64,000 bases of DNA. Origin: an uncultured Clostridia bacterium (GTDB lineage: Bacteria > Bacillota > Clostridia > Christensenellales > Borkfalkiaceae). The DNA is taken from contig CALVZS010000002.1 of assembly GCA_944372575.1 (NCBI GenBank), forward strand, positions 1 through 64,000, given 5' to 3'. Position numbers and translations under genes: made by a program. How positions within the stretch are numbered: position 1 is the stretch's first letter; every line of letters starts with the position of its first letter. Below are positions 8,221-17,427 of the stretch, piece by piece. The notes below the pieces were generated by a model. That model worked only from the letters and a program-made list of their open reading frames with translations. It made no database searches and was not told where the DNA came from.

Positions 8221-9945
8221 TCAGATGCGCTTGTCCTCTTTGTACTTGGTGTGCAGCACCTCGTGTGCCTTGGGGCTGTTTGGGAAGATGAAGTAGTCGT
8301 CGTAGAGCATGTCGATGACGGGGGAATCGGAGGAGCGGCGCTGTTCGTTGCGGCTGTCGCTCATGTACAGCGCCTTGGCGCGCGTCTCCTTGAGTTCGGT
8401 GGAGTTGCGCACGCTGTCCGAGAGGGTGGGCTGTCCGCCGCCGTTGACGCAGCCGCCCGGACATGCCATGATCTCGATGAAGTCATAGTGTTTCTCACCC
8501 GACTTGATCTCCTCCAGCAGGGTGACAGCGTTCTCCAGGCCGGATGCAACGGCAACGCGCAGGGTGTGGCCCGCCACCAGATAGGTCGCCTCCTTGATGG
8601 GGTTGGTGCCGCGCACGGCAAAGAAGTCGAGAACTTCAAAGCTGCCGTCCAGCATATGCGCCGCAGTGCGCAGCGCCGCCTCCATCACGCCGCCCGTCGC
8701 GCCGAAGATGGCGCCGCCGCCCGTCGCCGTGGCGAACGGGTTGTCAAACTCCTCATCGGGCAGCTCGGTGAACTTGATGCCCGCCGTCTTGATCATGCGC
8801 GCAAGTTCGCGCGTGGTGATGGCGGCGTTGACTTCGCCCTCCATCTCGGGGCGGTGGCATTCGTACTTCTTTGCCGTGCAGGGGATGACGGATACGGTGA
8901 ACAGATCTTCGGGTTTGATGTGGTGTTTTTCGCACCAATACGTCTTGAGCAGTGCGCCGAACATCTGCTGGGGGGACTTGCAGCTGGACAGGTGGGGGAT
9001 CATCTCGGGGTACTTCTGTTCCACGAACTTGATCCACGCGGGGCAGCAGCTGGTGAACATGGGCATGGGCTTGCCCGTCTTGATGCGGTTGATCAGCTCG
9101 CTCGCCTCCTCCATGATGGTGAGGTCTGCCGTCACGTCCATATTGAACACTTCGCAGTTGCCCAGGCGGCGGATGGCTGCCACCATCTTGCCCTCCACGT
9201 TGGTGCCGATGGGCATATCGAACGCCTCGCCCAGCGTCGCGCGGATGGAGGGCGCCGTGAAAAACACCACCTTCTTGGTGGGGTCGGCGAACGCCTTCCA
9301 CACTTCGTCGATGGTGGAGCGCTCGGAGAGGGCGCCCACGGGGCAGGCGACGATGCACTGCCCGCAGCCCACGCATACCGATTCGTACAGCGGCATATCG
9401 AACGCGCTGCCGATGTGGACGTTGAACCCTCTGCCGATGGGACCGATCGCGTTGACGTGCTGCTTTCTGCACGCCGCCACGCAGCGCATACAGTTGATGC
9501 ATTTGTCGTTGTCGCGCACCACATAGGGGGCGGAGGTATCGATGGGCAGCACGAAGTCCTCGCCCTTGAACCTGTCCTCATCCACGCCGTAGCCCAGCGA
9601 GAGCTTCTGCAGCTCGCAGTTGTGGTTGCGCTCGCAGGAGAGGCACTTCTTCTTGTGTTTGGACAGCAGCAGCTCGAGCGTCATCTTTCTGCTCTCGCGG
9701 CACTTTTCGGTGTTGGTGCGCACCTCCATGCCCTCGGCGACGGGGTACACGCACGCGGCGACCAGCCCCCTTGCGCCCGTGGCTTCCACCACGCACATAC
9801 GGCAGGAGCCGACGCAGGAGACGTCCTTGAGATAGCACAGCGTGGGGATCTCGATGTGCGCCTTGCGCGCCGCCTGCAAGATGGTCGTTCCCTCGGGAAC
9901 GGTGACGGAAATTCCGTTGATGGTCAATGTAACGTCTTTTGCCAT
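8221..9945 (-). CDS. hydA: [FeFe]-hydrogenase catalytic subunit HydA
   Basis: Catalytic subunit of a soluble HydABC hydrogenase, reducing protons to H2 with electrons from NADH and ferredoxin. Domains in order are an N-terminal [2Fe-2S] domain (C37, C48, C51, C65), the His-ligated cluster motif HKKKCLSCERNHNC (about 95), two [4Fe-4S] clusters (CINCMRCVAAC and CVGCGQCIVACPVG), then the H-cluster domain. L1 is TSCCPAW and L3 is EIMACPGGCVNGGGQP, as expected. L2 reads VIPCTAKKYE, with Ile where most members have Met (usual MPC). Start has GAGGTGATATC upstream and lies 9 bp after hydB. The C-terminal small-subunit-like tail extends about 60 residues past L3. Third gene of hydCBA. Confidence 0.95.
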   Translation of the reverse strand: MAKDVTLTINGISVTVPEGTTILQAARKAHIEIPTLCYLKDVSCVGSCRMCVVEATGARGLVAACVYPVAEGMEVRTNTEKCRESRKMTLELLLSKHKKKCLSCERNHNCELQKLSLGYGVDEDRFKGEDFVLPIDTSAPYVVRDNDKCINCMRCVAACRKQHVNAIGPIGRGFNVHIGSAFDMPLYESVCVGCGQCIVACPVGALSERSTIDEVWKAFADPTKKVVFFTAPSIRATLGEAFDMPIGTNVEGKMVAAIRRLGNCEVFNMDVTADLTIMEEASELINRIKTGKPMPMFTSCCPAWIKFVEQKYPEMIPHLSSCKSPQQMFGALLKTYWCEKHHIKPEDLFTVSVIPCTAKKYECHRPEMEGEVNAAITTRELARMIKTAGIKFTELPDEEFDNPFATATGGGAIFGATGGVMEAALRTAAHMLDGSFEVLDFFAVRGTNPIKEATYLVAGHTLRVAVASGLENAVTLLEEIKSGEKHYDFIEIMACPGGCVNGGGQPTLSDSVRNSTELKETRAKALYMSDSRNEQRRSSDSPVIDMLYDDYFIFPNSPKAHEVLHTKYKEDKRI

Positions 9946-9954
9946 GATATCACC

Positions 9955-11847
9955 TCAGCTTCTCACAACTGCACCGAACTTGCAGTTTTGCATACATACG
10001 CCGCACTTGATGCAGATGTCCTTGTCGATGACGTGGGCTTCGCGCACCTTGCCGGAGATGGCGTGCGTGGGGCAGTTGCGTGCGCACAGCGTGCAGCCGC
10101 GACACTTTGCCGGATCGATGGAATAGGTCAGCAGCGCCTTGCATACGCCCGCGTCGCAGTGTTTCTTTTCGATGTGATCGACATATTCCTGGCGGAAATA
10201 GCGCAGCGTCGAGAGGATGGGGTTGGGTGCGGACTGACCGAGTGCGCACAGCGAGGACTGCTTCATGTGGGAGGCGAGTTCTTCGATCTTAACGAGATCC
10301 TCCGGCTCACCCTTGCCCTCGGTGATCTTGGTCAGCAGCTGCAGGAGCCGCTTTGTTCCGATGCGGCAGGGCGTACACTTGCCGCAGCTCTCGTCGGCGG
10401 TGAATTCCAGGTAGAACTTGGAGATGTCCACCATGCAGGTGTCCTCGTCGAGGATGATCATGCCGCCCGAGCCCATCATGGAGCCGATGGCGATGAGGCT
10501 GTCATAGTCGATGGGGGTGTCGATGCACTCTGCGGGGATGCAGCCGCCCGAAGGGCCGCCCGTCTGCGCCGCCTTGAACTTCTTCCCGTTCGGGATGCCG
10601 CCGCCGATCTCCTCGACGATGGTGCGCAGCGTGGTACCCATGGGAACTTCCACAAGGCCCACGTTGGTGATCTTGCCGCCCAGGGCGAACACCTTGGTGC
10701 CCGTGGAGGTCGGCGTGCCGATCTTGGCGAACCATGCCGCGCCGTTGACGATGATGGGGTTGACGTTCGCCCACGTCTCTACGTTGTTCAGAATGGTGGG
10801 CTTGCCGAACAGACCCTTGACGGCGGGGAAGGGGGGACGGGGGCGGGGTTCGCCGCGGTGACCCTCGATGGAGGTCATCAGCGCCGTCTCCTCGCCGCAC
10901 ACGAATGCGCCCGCGCCGAGTCGGATCTCGATGTCAAAGTCAAAGCCGAGCCCCAGAATGTTCTTGCCGAGCAGGCCGTATTCGCGCGCCTGTTTGATGG
11001 CGATCGTCAGCCGCTCGACGGCGACGGGGTACTCCGCACGCACATAGATGTAGCCCTGATGGGCGCCGATCGCATAGCCCGCGATGGTCATTGCCTCGAG
11101 CACGCAGTGGGGGTCGCCCTCGAGCACGGAACGATCCATGAACGCGCCGGGGTCGCCCTCGTCGGCGTTGCAGCAGACGTACTTGACGTCGCCCTGCGAC
11201 GCCTTTGCGAACGACCACTTTCTGCCCGTCGGGAAGCCCGCGCCGCCTCTGCCGCGCAGCCCCGAGGCGAGCATCTCGTTGATGACGTCGTCGGGCGTCA
11301 TGGAGGTGAGCACCTTTTCGAGCGCCGCATAGTCGCCCGCCGCGATCGCCTCCTCGATGTCCTCGGGGGCGATGACGCCGCAGTTCCTCAGCGCGATGCG
11401 CATCTGCTTTTTATAGAAGGGCGTCTCCGCGAAGGGGATGATGGTGCCGTCCTCGGCGACCGTGCCCTGGTATAAGAGCTCCTTGACGATGGAGCCGCCC
11501 TTTACAAGGTGCTGCTCGACGACCGTCTTGGCGTGTTCGGGGGTCATCTGCGCATAGAACGCGCCCTCGGGATAGACGATCATGATGGGGCCGAGCGCGC
11601 AAAGCCCGAAGCACCCCGTCTTGACGACGAGCACGTCCTTTATGTTGAGTTCCTTGAGGGAGGTCTCCAGCTGCTCGATGACCTTCATCGAGTGGGAGGA
11701 GGTGCAGCCCGTTCCGCCGCAGACGAGCACCTGCTTTCTGTAGCCTGTCTGCTTGGCGAGCTTTTCGCCCTGTTCGCGCACGACGCGTCTGACGTCGATG
11801 AGCGGTTTTTTCTTCTTGCGGATGGCGTCCAATTCCTGAATGGTCAT
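9955..11847 (-). CDS. hydB: HydB / NuoF-like NADH-binding subunit
   Basis: Flavin and NADH-binding subunit of the HydABC hydrogenase, the site where electron bifurcation or confurcation is thought to happen in this family. The N-terminal thioredoxin-like [2Fe-2S] domain has CGGTGCTSSHS and KTGCFGLCALGP. The FMN/NADH core follows with GRGGAGFPTGRKW. A NuoF-type SLBB region and the ESCGKCTPCRIG cluster motif come next, then a C-terminal two-[4Fe-4S] ferredoxin (CRGCTLCARNCP, CIKCGVCMQNCK). The 630-residue length matches HydB. Start overlaps the hydC stop (ATGA), so translation is coupled. High confidence in family; bifurcation itself is inferred from the complete HydABC set. Confidence 0.95.
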   Translation of the reverse strand: MTIQELDAIRKKKKPLIDVRRVVREQGEKLAKQTGYRKQVLVCGGTGCTSSHSMKVIEQLETSLKELNIKDVLVVKTGCFGLCALGPIMIVYPEGAFYAQMTPEHAKTVVEQHLVKGGSIVKELLYQGTVAEDGTIIPFAETPFYKKQMRIALRNCGVIAPEDIEEAIAAGDYAALEKVLTSMTPDDVINEMLASGLRGRGGAGFPTGRKWSFAKASQGDVKYVCCNADEGDPGAFMDRSVLEGDPHCVLEAMTIAGYAIGAHQGYIYVRAEYPVAVERLTIAIKQAREYGLLGKNILGLGFDFDIEIRLGAGAFVCGEETALMTSIEGHRGEPRPRPPFPAVKGLFGKPTILNNVETWANVNPIIVNGAAWFAKIGTPTSTGTKVFALGGKITNVGLVEVPMGTTLRTIVEEIGGGIPNGKKFKAAQTGGPSGGCIPAECIDTPIDYDSLIAIGSMMGSGGMIILDEDTCMVDISKFYLEFTADESCGKCTPCRIGTKRLLQLLTKITEGKGEPEDLVKIEELASHMKQSSLCALGQSAPNPILSTLRYFRQEYVDHIEKKHCDAGVCKALLTYSIDPAKCRGCTLCARNCPTHAISGKVREAHVIDKDICIKCGVCMQNCKFGAVVRS

Positions 11848-12344
11848 GCCTTTGCCTCCTCTCTGTACTTGTCAAGGATGCCCTTGACCATCTCGGGTTT
11901 GAGCTTGCCGTGCACGTCCTCGTTGATCGTCATGACGGGGGCAAGCCCGCACGCGCCCACGCAGCGGCAGCTGTCGATGGAGAACAGCCCGTCCGGCGTA
12001 CATTCGCCGCACTTGATGCCCAGCTCCTTTTCCACCTCTTCGAGGATCTTGTCCGAGCCTTTGACGTAGCACGCGGTGCCCAGGCACACGCTGATGCGGT
12101 ACTTTCCCTTGGGCTTCAAGGAGAACTGGGAGTAGAACGTCACCACCCCGTACACCTCGGCGAGGGAGATATTCAGTCCCTCCGCGATCACCTTCTGCAC
12201 GGGCATGGGGAGATAGCCGTAGATCCCCTGCGCCTCCTGCAGAATGTGCATGAGGCATCCCGGCGTCGAGCGGGACTCCTCGATGACAGCCTTTAATTTT
12301 TCCAGCTGCTCGGGCGTTCCGCACGATGCTTCACACTCTTTCAT
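11844..12344 (-). CDS. hydC: HydC / NuoE-like [2Fe-2S] subunit
   Basis: Small [2Fe-2S] thioredoxin-fold subunit of the HydABC hydrogenase. The cluster is bound by CLGTACYVKGSD and CRCVGACGLAP, the standard NuoE pattern C-x4-C and C-x3-C. The N-terminal helical domain carries the LMHILQEAQGIYGYLP signature. The ATG at 12344 is chosen for AGGAGG 5 nt upstream; the frame is open 48 bp further but that segment has no such site. First gene of the operon behind the promoter at 12429-12457 with a leader of about 78 nt. 166 residues, normal length. Confidence 0.95.
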   Translation of the reverse strand: MKECEASCGTPEQLEKLKAVIEESRSTPGCLMHILQEAQGIYGYLPMPVQKVIAEGLNISLAEVYGVVTFYSQFSLKPKGKYRISVCLGTACYVKGSDKILEEVEKELGIKCGECTPDGLFSIDSCRCVGACGLAPVMTINEDVHGKLKPEMVKGILDKYREEAKA

Positions 12345-12428
12345 AACAACCTCCTGATCATATATGTTCTGCACGATGACGTCCTCCCCCAATCTTCAGA
12401 GGGCGGACAATGCGATGACATTAGGACT

Positions 12429-12457
12429 ATTATATCATATCCGCGGGAATTTTTCAA
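12429..12457 (-). promoter_or_regulatory. Sigma-A promoter of hydCBA
   Basis: Minus strand TTGAAA, 17 bp, TATAAT with TGA extended -10. No palindromic Rex-type site was seen across it. Confidence 0.88.
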
Positions 12458-12544
12458 TACTATTTTAGGAAATGTAAAAATTTGTCGGAAAAATTTTCTT
12501 GCGATCATTCCGCCCGCGCCCGTTTTTTTTATGGAGGAAAGCGT

Positions 12545-12573
12545 TTGACACAGCCGCGCGCGTGTGGTACAAT
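12545..12573 (+). promoter_or_regulatory. Sigma-A promoter of glgP
   Basis: TTGACA, 17 bp, TACAAT, about 77 bp before the glgP start and divergent from the hyd promoter. Confidence 0.88.
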
Positions 12574-12649
12574 TTAGCCCGTGTCGGACGGACGACGCAG
12601 TACGAAGAGACAGCAGCCCCCGAAAGCGGGGGATCGGGAGTGAAATATC

Positions 12650-14953
12650 ATGAAATTTGACAGGGCAACATTTCTTGCGGACGTGGAACGCGTCCTTCAT
12701 GCGGATTATGCCTGCGAACTGAAGTCTGCGGGCAGACGCGAGCTGTATAACGCCGTCTCCAAGGCGGTCATGGAAGAGGCGTACGACGACTGGAGCAAGG
12801 AGAAGAAATCCCGCCGTCGCCGCTGCGGATATTTTTCGGCGGAATTTCTGATGGGCAGAGCCATCTATTCCAATCTTCTCAACCTCGGCATTCTCGAGGA
12901 GGTAGGCGACGCGCTTGCGAGCGTGGGCGAAGACCTCAACCAGTTTGAAGAGGTGGAGGACGCCGCGCTCGGCAACGGGGGATTGGGCAGACTTGCCGCC
13001 TGCTATCTCGAATCGGCGGCGAGCAAGGACATCGCCCTCGACGGCTACGGCATCCGCTACCGCTACGGGCTGTTCCGCCAGACCTTCGAGAACGGTTTCC
13101 AGCACGAGGAGGGCGACGACTGGCTCAAGTGGGGGGATCCGTGGAGCGTGAGAGTGGAGCGCGACGCGGTGCTCGTGCGCTTCGCCGATCAGACGGTGCG
13201 CGCCGTTCCCTACGATATGCCCATCTTCGGCTATAAAAACGGGGTCGTCAACACGCTGCGCCTGTGGCAGAGCGAGCCGGTGCAGGCGTTCGACTTCGCC
13301 TCCTTCAACGAGATGCGCGGCGAGGTCAAGGCGAACGAGAATTTCAACGCGACCAAGATCACCGACGTGCTCTATCCCAACGACAACACGATGGTGGGCA
13401 AGATTTTGCGCCTCAGGCAGCAGTACTTCATGGTCAGCGCCTCGCTGCAGGACATCGTGAAGAAATACAAGGCGGCGGGCAGGGATCTGCGGACGCTGCC
13501 CGAAAAGTGGTGCTTCCAGCTCAACGACACGCACCCCGTCATCGCCATTCCCGAACTCATGCGCCTGCTGCAGGGGGAGGGGCTGACCTTTGAGGAGGCG
13601 TTCGACGTCTGCCACAGGTGCTTCAACTTCACCAACCACACCATCATGGCGGAGGCACTGGAAAAGTGGGACGCCCTGGCGCTCTCCGACCTGCTGCCCG
13701 ACGTGTACGAACAGATCGTCGCCTGCCAGCAGCGGCTGCAGGGGGAGGGGCTCGATCCCAATGCCTTCTATATCATCCGCGACAACGTCGTGCATATGGC
13801 GAACCTCGCCATCTATGTTTCCTCCCACGTCAACGGCGTCGCCGAGATCCATACGAACATCTTAAAGACCCAGACCTTCAAAAACTGGTACGAAAGGTAT
13901 CCGGAGAAATTCGTCAACATCACCAACGGCATCACGCCCAGGCGGTGGATGCTTCTGAACAACCCACAGATGGCGCGCCTTATCGATTCCAAGATCGGCA
14001 CGCTTTGGCACACCCGCCTGCCCGAACTCAAAAAGATCAGGCCGTTTATTGATGAGATGCTTCCCGAGTTCGTGCGCATCAAGCAGGAGAACAAGAAGAA
14101 GCTCGCGGCGTACATCGCCGAGCACGAGGGCGTGCAGCTCTCCCCCGATTTCATCTTCGACGTGCAGGTCAAGCGTCTGCACGAGTACAAGCGGCAGATG
14201 CTCAACGCGCTCTCCGTATTGTGGTACTACTTCGGCATCAAGGACGGCGAGATCACCGACTTCCCGCCCACGGCGTTCATCTTCGGGGCGAAGGCGGCGC
14301 CCGGCTACTATATGGCGAAGGCGATCATCAAGTTCATCAACGAGATCGCGCGGCTCGTCAATTCCGACCCCGCCGTGTCCGACAGGATGAAGGTGGTGTT
14401 CGTGCAGAATTACAATGTCTCCTATGCGGAGAAGATTGTCTGCGCGGCGGACATCTCCGAGCAGATCTCGCTCGCGGGCATGGAGGCATCCGGCACAAGC
14501 AACATGAAGTTCATGCTGTGCGGTACGGTGACGCTCGGCACGCTGGACGGTGCGAACGTGGAGATCTGCGAGGAGGCGGGGCGCGAGAACAACTACATCT
14601 TCGGTGCCACGGTGGAGGAGGTTGCCGCCATCAAACAGTACTACTGCCCGCGCGAGATCCTCGAGCAGAACCCGCGCCTAAAGCGCGCGCTGGAGACGCT
14701 TGTGGACGGCACGCTCTCCGACGATTCGGGAATGCTGCGCAAGCTCTATGAGAGCATGACGACCGGTTATGAGCCCGATCGCTATCTGGTGCTGTACGAT
14801 TTTGCCGACTACGTCCGCGTCAAAACGCAGCTTCTGCACGATTTCGGCAGCGATGAATTCAACAAAAAATGCCTTGTGAACATGGCGAGCGTGGGCAAGT
14901 TCTCCGCCGACCGCTCGGTCACCGATTACGCAAAGCTCATCTGGAAACTCTGA
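12650..14953 (+). CDS. glgP: Glycogen/starch phosphorylase
   Basis: Phosphorolysis of alpha-1,4-glucan to glucose 1-phosphate. The PLP-dependent GT35 enzyme is shown by GNGGLGRLAACYLES (about residue 107), the LNDTHP segment, HEYKRQMLN and the cofactor site EASGTSNMKF with PLP-Lys620, followed by GTLDGANVEI. At 767 residues it is slightly shorter than animal enzymes and lacks an obvious N-terminal regulatory extension, as usual for bacteria. The start has GGGAGTG 7 nt upstream. Monocistronic between a strong promoter and a terminator. It works with MalQ (60713) in glycogen breakdown. Confidence 0.95.
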   Translation: MKFDRATFLADVERVLHADYACELKSAGRRELYNAVSKAVMEEAYDDWSKEKKSRRRRCGYFSAEFLMGRAIYSNLLNLGILEEVGDALASVGEDLNQFEEVEDAALGNGGLGRLAACYLESAASKDIALDGYGIRYRYGLFRQTFENGFQHEEGDDWLKWGDPWSVRVERDAVLVRFADQTVRAVPYDMPIFGYKNGVVNTLRLWQSEPVQAFDFASFNEMRGEVKANENFNATKITDVLYPNDNTMVGKILRLRQQYFMVSASLQDIVKKYKAAGRDLRTLPEKWCFQLNDTHPVIAIPELMRLLQGEGLTFEEAFDVCHRCFNFTNHTIMAEALEKWDALALSDLLPDVYEQIVACQQRLQGEGLDPNAFYIIRDNVVHMANLAIYVSSHVNGVAEIHTNILKTQTFKNWYERYPEKFVNITNGITPRRWMLLNNPQMARLIDSKIGTLWHTRLPELKKIRPFIDEMLPEFVRIKQENKKKLAAYIAEHEGVQLSPDFIFDVQVKRLHEYKRQMLNALSVLWYYFGIKDGEITDFPPTAFIFGAKAAPGYYMAKAIIKFINEIARLVNSDPAVSDRMKVVFVQNYNVSYAEKIVCAADISEQISLAGMEASGTSNMKFMLCGTVTLGTLDGANVEICEEAGRENNYIFGATVEEVAAIKQYYCPREILEQNPRLKRALETLVDGTLSDDSGMLRKLYESMTTGYEPDRYLVLYDFADYVRVKTQLLHDFGSDEFNKKCLVNMASVGKFSADRSVTDYAKLIWKL

Positions 14954-14986
14954 AAAAAATCCCTTCCCGGCGGGGAAGGGATTTTT
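14953..14986. terminator. Bidirectional terminator glgP / ridA
   Basis: TCCCTTCCC and GGGAAGGGA with a 4-nt loop, flanked by seven A and five T, shared by converging glgP and ilvA-ridA transcripts. Confidence 0.9.
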
Positions 14987-14999
14987 CATATGCAGCAGT

Positions 15000-15371
15000 T
15001 CAGGCGAGGGCAATGACTTCCACTTCGGCAAGCACGCCCTTGGGGAGCGCCTTTACGGCGACGCAGCTGCGCGCGGGACGCTCGGAAAAATATCGTCCGT
15101 AGACATCGTTGAAGGCGGCAAAGTCGTTCATGTCCGTCAGAAAGCAGGTCGTCTTGACGACTTTTTCCATGGCGCTGCCCGCCGCGGCGAGCACCGCCTT
15201 TAAATTTTCGCAGATGCGCGCGGTCTGTTCCCGGATGCCGCCGGGAACGACCTCCCCGGTGGCGGGGTCGAGCGCGATCTGCCCCGAGGTGAACACGAAG
15301 CCGTTCGTCTTGATCGCCTGCGAGTAGGGGCCGATCGCGGCAGGGGCATGTTCCGTCTGAATGCGTACCAT
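15000..15371 (-). CDS. ridA: RidA-family reactive-enamine deaminase
   Basis: Hydrolyses 2-aminoacrylate and 2-aminocrotonate, reactive intermediates released by PLP dehydratases such as IlvA. Family marks are GPYSQAI near residue 15, FTSGQIALDP, and the C-terminal RSCVAVKALPKGVLAEVE with the catalytic Arg. The start at 15371 has AAGGAG 8 nt upstream; the frame opens 21 bp earlier without a site. It lies 14 bp after ilvA in the same operon, an arrangement that places the detoxifying enzyme beside the producer. Confidence 0.93.
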   Translation of the reverse strand: MVRIQTEHAPAAIGPYSQAIKTNGFVFTSGQIALDPATGEVVPGGIREQTARICENLKAVLAAAGSAMEKVVKTTCFLTDMNDFAAFNDVYGRYFSERPARSCVAVKALPKGVLAEVEVIALA

Positions 15372-15385
15372 AACTTTTCTCCTTG

Positions 15386-16582
15386 TCAGCACAGTTTGAA
15401 TCCCGCTTTCTGCAGGGCGGCTTTGATCTCCTCGATCTGTGCAAAGTCACGCGTCTCCAGATCGATGCGCAGATAGCAGCCGATGACTTCGCTGCCCGCG
15501 TTGGCATGTTCGTGATGGACGCCCACCACGTTCGCGCCGCATCCGGCAATGATCTGGGAGACGGCGACGAGCTGCCCGGGCTTGTCCAAAAGTTCGAGCG
15601 TGAGCGTGCATTGCCTGCCGCTCATCACAAGGCCGCGCGATATGACGCGGCTCAAAATGGTGACGTCGATGTTGCCGCCCGAGACCAGGCAGCACACCTT
15701 CTTGCCGTCCAGTTCGGGCAGTTTGCCCGCAAGGATGGCGGCAACGGGCGCAGCGCCCGCGCCCTCGGCGATCATCTTCTGTTTTTCGATGAGGGCGAGG
15801 ATGGCGGCGCAGATCTCCTCGTCCGTGACGGCGACCATACCGTCCACATATCTGCGGCAGTAATCAAAGGTCTGCGCGCCCGGCTGTTTGACGGCGATGC
15901 CGTCCGCAATGGTGGAGACGGAGGGGAGACATTCGACTTTCCCGTCGTGCAGCGAACCGATCATGCTCGCCGCGCCCGCCGCCTGCACGCCGTACACCTT
16001 GACCTTCGGGTTCATCTGTTTGACGGCGAACGCGATGCCCGAGATGAGCCCGCCGCCGCCCACGGGAACGACGATTGCCTCCGTTCCCTTGAGCTGGGAT
16101 AAGATCTCCATGCCGATCGTCCCCTGCCCTGCAATGACTTCCTCGTCGTCGAAGGGGTGGATGAACGTCATCTGCCGCTGCTTTTGCAGCTCGAGGGCGC
16201 GCTGGTAGGCGTCGTCATATACGCCGGGGACGAGGCAGATCTCGGCGCCGTAGCTCCTCGTCGCCTCCACCTTGGAGATGGGGGCGCCGTCGGGCAGGCA
16301 GATGAGGGCGGGAATGTCGTTCTTTTTGGCGGCGAGCGCCACGCCCTGTGCGTGGTTGCCCGCCGAGCAGGCGATCACGCCCCGGCGTTTTTCCTCGGGG
16401 GTGAGGCAGGCGATCTTGTAGTAGGCGCCGCGGATCTTGAAGGAGCCCGTCTTCTGCAGGTTCTCCGTCTTGAGGTAGAGGTCGCAGCGGTCGGTGAGCT
16501 TTGCGCCGCTCACGACCTCTGTCGGAAAGAGGGCGTCCTCCAGGACGCGCTGTGCATGAATGATCTTTTCGATAGTGAGCAT
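15386..16582 (-). CDS. ilvA: Threonine ammonia-lyase with ACT domain
   Basis: PLP enzyme deaminating threonine (and serine) to 2-oxobutanoate. The PLP-Lys lies in TENLQKTGSFKIRGAYY (about residue 50), with the phosphate-binding GGGGLISG loop near 180. The C-terminal part (about 320-398) is a single ACT-like domain (LTLELLDKPGQLVAVSQII). Length of 398 residues fits the shorter form, which may act in biosynthesis of isoleucine or in catabolism. GGGAGG lies 7 nt before the start. Promoter at 16612-16640; ridA follows. I cannot tell the biosynthetic from the catabolic role by sequence. Confidence 0.92.
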   Translation of the reverse strand: MLTIEKIIHAQRVLEDALFPTEVVSGAKLTDRCDLYLKTENLQKTGSFKIRGAYYKIACLTPEEKRRGVIACSAGNHAQGVALAAKKNDIPALICLPDGAPISKVEATRSYGAEICLVPGVYDDAYQRALELQKQRQMTFIHPFDDEEVIAGQGTIGMEILSQLKGTEAIVVPVGGGGLISGIAFAVKQMNPKVKVYGVQAAGAASMIGSLHDGKVECLPSVSTIADGIAVKQPGAQTFDYCRRYVDGMVAVTDEEICAAILALIEKQKMIAEGAGAAPVAAILAGKLPELDGKKVCCLVSGGNIDVTILSRVISRGLVMSGRQCTLTLELLDKPGQLVAVSQIIAGCGANVVGVHHEHANAGSEVIGCYLRIDLETRDFAQIEEIKAALQKAGFKLC

Positions 16583-16611
16583 CGCATTGCCTCCCGTGAT
16601 GATTACAGGAA

Positions 16612-16640
16612 ATTATACGCGTTTTGCCCGCGTTTGTCAA
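16612..16640 (-). promoter_or_regulatory. Sigma-A promoter of ilvA-ridA
   Basis: Minus strand TTGACA, 17 bp, TATAAT, giving a leader of about 22-25 nt that contains the ribosome-binding site. Confidence 0.88.
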
Positions 16641-16677
16641 CGGTTTGTCCGGCTTTGCGCGGACGTCCCGTTTTACG

Positions 16678-17421
16678 TTACGGGCAGAACCCCTCGAAAA
16701 TGATATTGTCGGCGTACTGCTTCACGCGCGCCGCCTCCTCGGGGGAGGTCACCGTCCAGGCAAGTTTTACGCCGCGGTATGCCGCGAGCTTGTCCGAGGG
16801 GTAGTTGCCGCAGAAATAGCTGATGAAGTCCAGCTTTTTCGCCGTGTTCATGCAGACCCTGGGCAGCAGCGCCGCCTTGACACGCCAGAAGGGAGAACCG
16901 TGAAAGTCCTCCTTCGTGTATGTCCTTTTAATGCCCAGCATCCCGCAGGCGACGTCCGGGCAGAGTGCCTTGTAGGCGGCGGGATAGGCGGGCTGAAAGG
17001 ATTGCACGGCGTACTCCAGCCCGGGGAATCTGCGAATGACGGCGGCGACTGCCCGGGCGATCTCCCTGCCCGGAACGCCGGGCATGTCCTTGATCTCCAG
17101 AAGCAGGGGGACTTTGCCCGCGATCGCCTCCAGGCATTCGGAAAAGAGGGGAATGCGTTCCTTTGTGCCGTTCAGGCGCAGCTCCTGCAGCGCCGCAAGG
17201 GGGAAGGCGGAGACCTTGCCGGAGCCGTCCGTCATGCGGTCGACGGTGTCGTCGTGAAAGACGACGAGCTGTCCGTCCCGGGTCAGGCGCACGTCCGTCT
17301 CCACGGGGTAGCCGCTCCGTACGGCCGCTTCAAAGGCGGCGAGGCTGTTTTCGGGGATGCCGCCGCCGTGCAGGCCGCGGTGTGCGATGGGGGTCTTGCG
17401 CAGTTGTTCGGGAAATTCCAT
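16678..17421 (-). CDS. Glycerophosphodiester phosphodiesterase
   Basis: GDPD enzyme that releases glycerol 3-phosphate from glycerophosphodiesters. The catalytic pattern is complete: IAHRGLHG (His), PENSLAAFEAAV (Glu metal ligand), ETDVRLTRDGQLVVFHDDTVDRMT (metal ligand and second His) and LLLEIKD. No signal peptide, so cytoplasmic; length 247 residues. The start codon follows the -10 box by only 6 bp and there is no Shine-Dalgarno sequence, so the mRNA may be leaderless. No in-frame internal ATG before the catalytic HRG motif offers an alternative. Divergent from lepA. Confidence 0.9.
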   Translation of the reverse strand: MEFPEQLRKTPIAHRGLHGGGIPENSLAAFEAAVRSGYPVETDVRLTRDGQLVVFHDDTVDRMTDGSGKVSAFPLAALQELRLNGTKERIPLFSECLEAIAGKVPLLLEIKDMPGVPGREIARAVAAVIRRFPGLEYAVQSFQPAYPAAYKALCPDVACGMLGIKRTYTKEDFHGSPFWRVKAALLPRVCMNTAKKLDFISYFCGNYPSDKLAAYRGVKLAWTVTSPEEAARVKQYADNIIFEGFCP

Positions 17422-17427
17422 GCGCCC

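Noticed and set aside
8203..11475. Plus-strand open frame of 1090 codons opposite hydA and hydB
   Set aside because: It is antisense to two highly conserved hydrogenase genes. Its translation is Arg/His/Ala/Asp-rich without domains. Long antisense frames are expected in GC-rich DNA.
12341..13852. Minus-strand open frame of 503 codons over glgP
   Set aside because: Antisense shadow of glycogen phosphorylase; low-complexity His/Val/Glu composition and no ribosome-binding site.
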